Of a stretch of DNA of 14,345 nucleotides, positions 14,166-14,345 are shown piece after piece. A program made the position numbers and the translations under genes. The notes beneath the pieces are model-generated. The model searched no databases and had not been told where the DNA came from. It saw nothing but the letters and a program-made list of their open reading frames with translations. Every line of letters begins with the position of its first letter. Within the stretch, counting starts at the first letter, position 1. Origin of the DNA: an uncultured Rikenellaceae bacterium (GTDB taxonomy: Bacteria; Bacteroidota; Bacteroidia; Bacteroidales; Rikenellaceae); the NCBI GenBank assembly GCA_947074135.1, contig CAMTOL010000030.1, positions 1-14,345 of the forward strand, written 5' to 3'.

Positions 14166-14345
14166 ACCTAAAACAAAATAATATATGAACAGAGTATTTT
14201 CATTCGCGCGTTCAGCGATTTTACTCATGCCACTAGGCGCCAAGTCAGATTAGGGTATTTGGTCATGACAATTCATCACAGACAAAAACATTACCTGCAT
14301 GTAGAAGCCTGCGTATCAATCTCCTGCCTATACTTAATACCCCCA
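14166..14345. other. Unassigned terminal segment
   Basis: No gene can be supported in the last 180 bases. An ATG at 14185 after an A-rich leader opens a frame reading MNRVFSFARSAILLMPLGA, which looks like a signal peptide, but it stops after 22 codons at 14253. The other two plus frames stay open to the window end: one from 14172 without a usable early start, one from 14237. It could be the start of a divergent exported-protein gene broken by a frameshift or an assembly error, or non-coding sequence. CCTGC recurs at 14294, 14308 and 14323. GGGTATT (14253-14259) and AATACCC (14337-14343) are inverted with respect to each other. Confidence 0.4.

Noticed and set aside
14185..14253. A complete small protein gene of 22 codons.
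   Set aside because: There is no supporting context beyond an A-rich leader. The signal-like start without a mature part fits a broken or mis-sequenced gene start better.
14172..14345. An open plus-strand frame of 58 codons running to the window end.
   Set aside because: It has no ATG until 14265, its composition does not resemble a protein I recognise, and a second frame is also open in the same stretch, as happens by chance.
1..14345. A defence island, mobile element or novel multigene system.
   Set aside because: No integrase, transposase, nuclease, CRISPR-like array, tRNA attachment site or cluster of unknown genes is present. The genes are mostly ordinary chromosomal housekeeping and envelope functions.

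Overview
The window is a compact chromosomal segment that fits the phylum Bacteroidota, most likely order Bacteroidales. It is AT-rich. Several intergenic regions carry the TAnnTTTG -7 promoter element typical of this phylum, and the gene set is typical: a divergent second EF-G, a DUF4837-type lipoprotein, a tgt-LptF/G-family pair and an ECF sigma factor next to a membrane glycosyltransferase. I cannot assign a genus. I see no phage, insertion sequence, CRISPR, tRNA or rRNA.

Layout. (1) 132-2288 (+): an EF-G paralogue with an altered GTPase site, ending at a strong bidirectional terminator shared with the convergent DUF4837-like lipoprotein gene (2412-3434, -). (2) A small NodB-type polysaccharide deacetylase (3528-4136, +) is divergent from the lipoprotein and convergent with an overlapping pair on the minus strand: a TrpF-like probable pseudoenzyme (5141-5683), then the tRNA dihydrouridine synthase dusB. 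(3) Two further minus-strand pairs follow: an extended SDR epimerase/reductase with a TolC-family outer-membrane protein (8227-5779), and a family 2 glycosyltransferase with an ECF sigma factor (10064-8353). (4) Divergently on the plus strand, tgt (queuosine insertion) is followed closely by an LptF/LptG-family permease, ending at a hairpin shared with convergent purD (12696-13991, -). (5) The last ~350 bases hold a purD promoter and AT-rich structured leader, then about 180 bases that I could not assign to a gene.

Most genes are housekeeping or envelope functions: translation, tRNA modification (dusB, tgt), purine synthesis, LPS export and outer-membrane efflux. I do not see a coherent novel multigene system. 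The points most worth following are family members that have lost hallmark residues: the EF-G paralogue without the catalytic His and canonical G2/G4 residues, the TrpF-like protein without the catalytic Cys and phosphate loop, and a Tgt without its three zinc-binding cysteines. Next are an ECF sigma factor with no adjacent anti-sigma gene and the structured leaders of purD and tgt.
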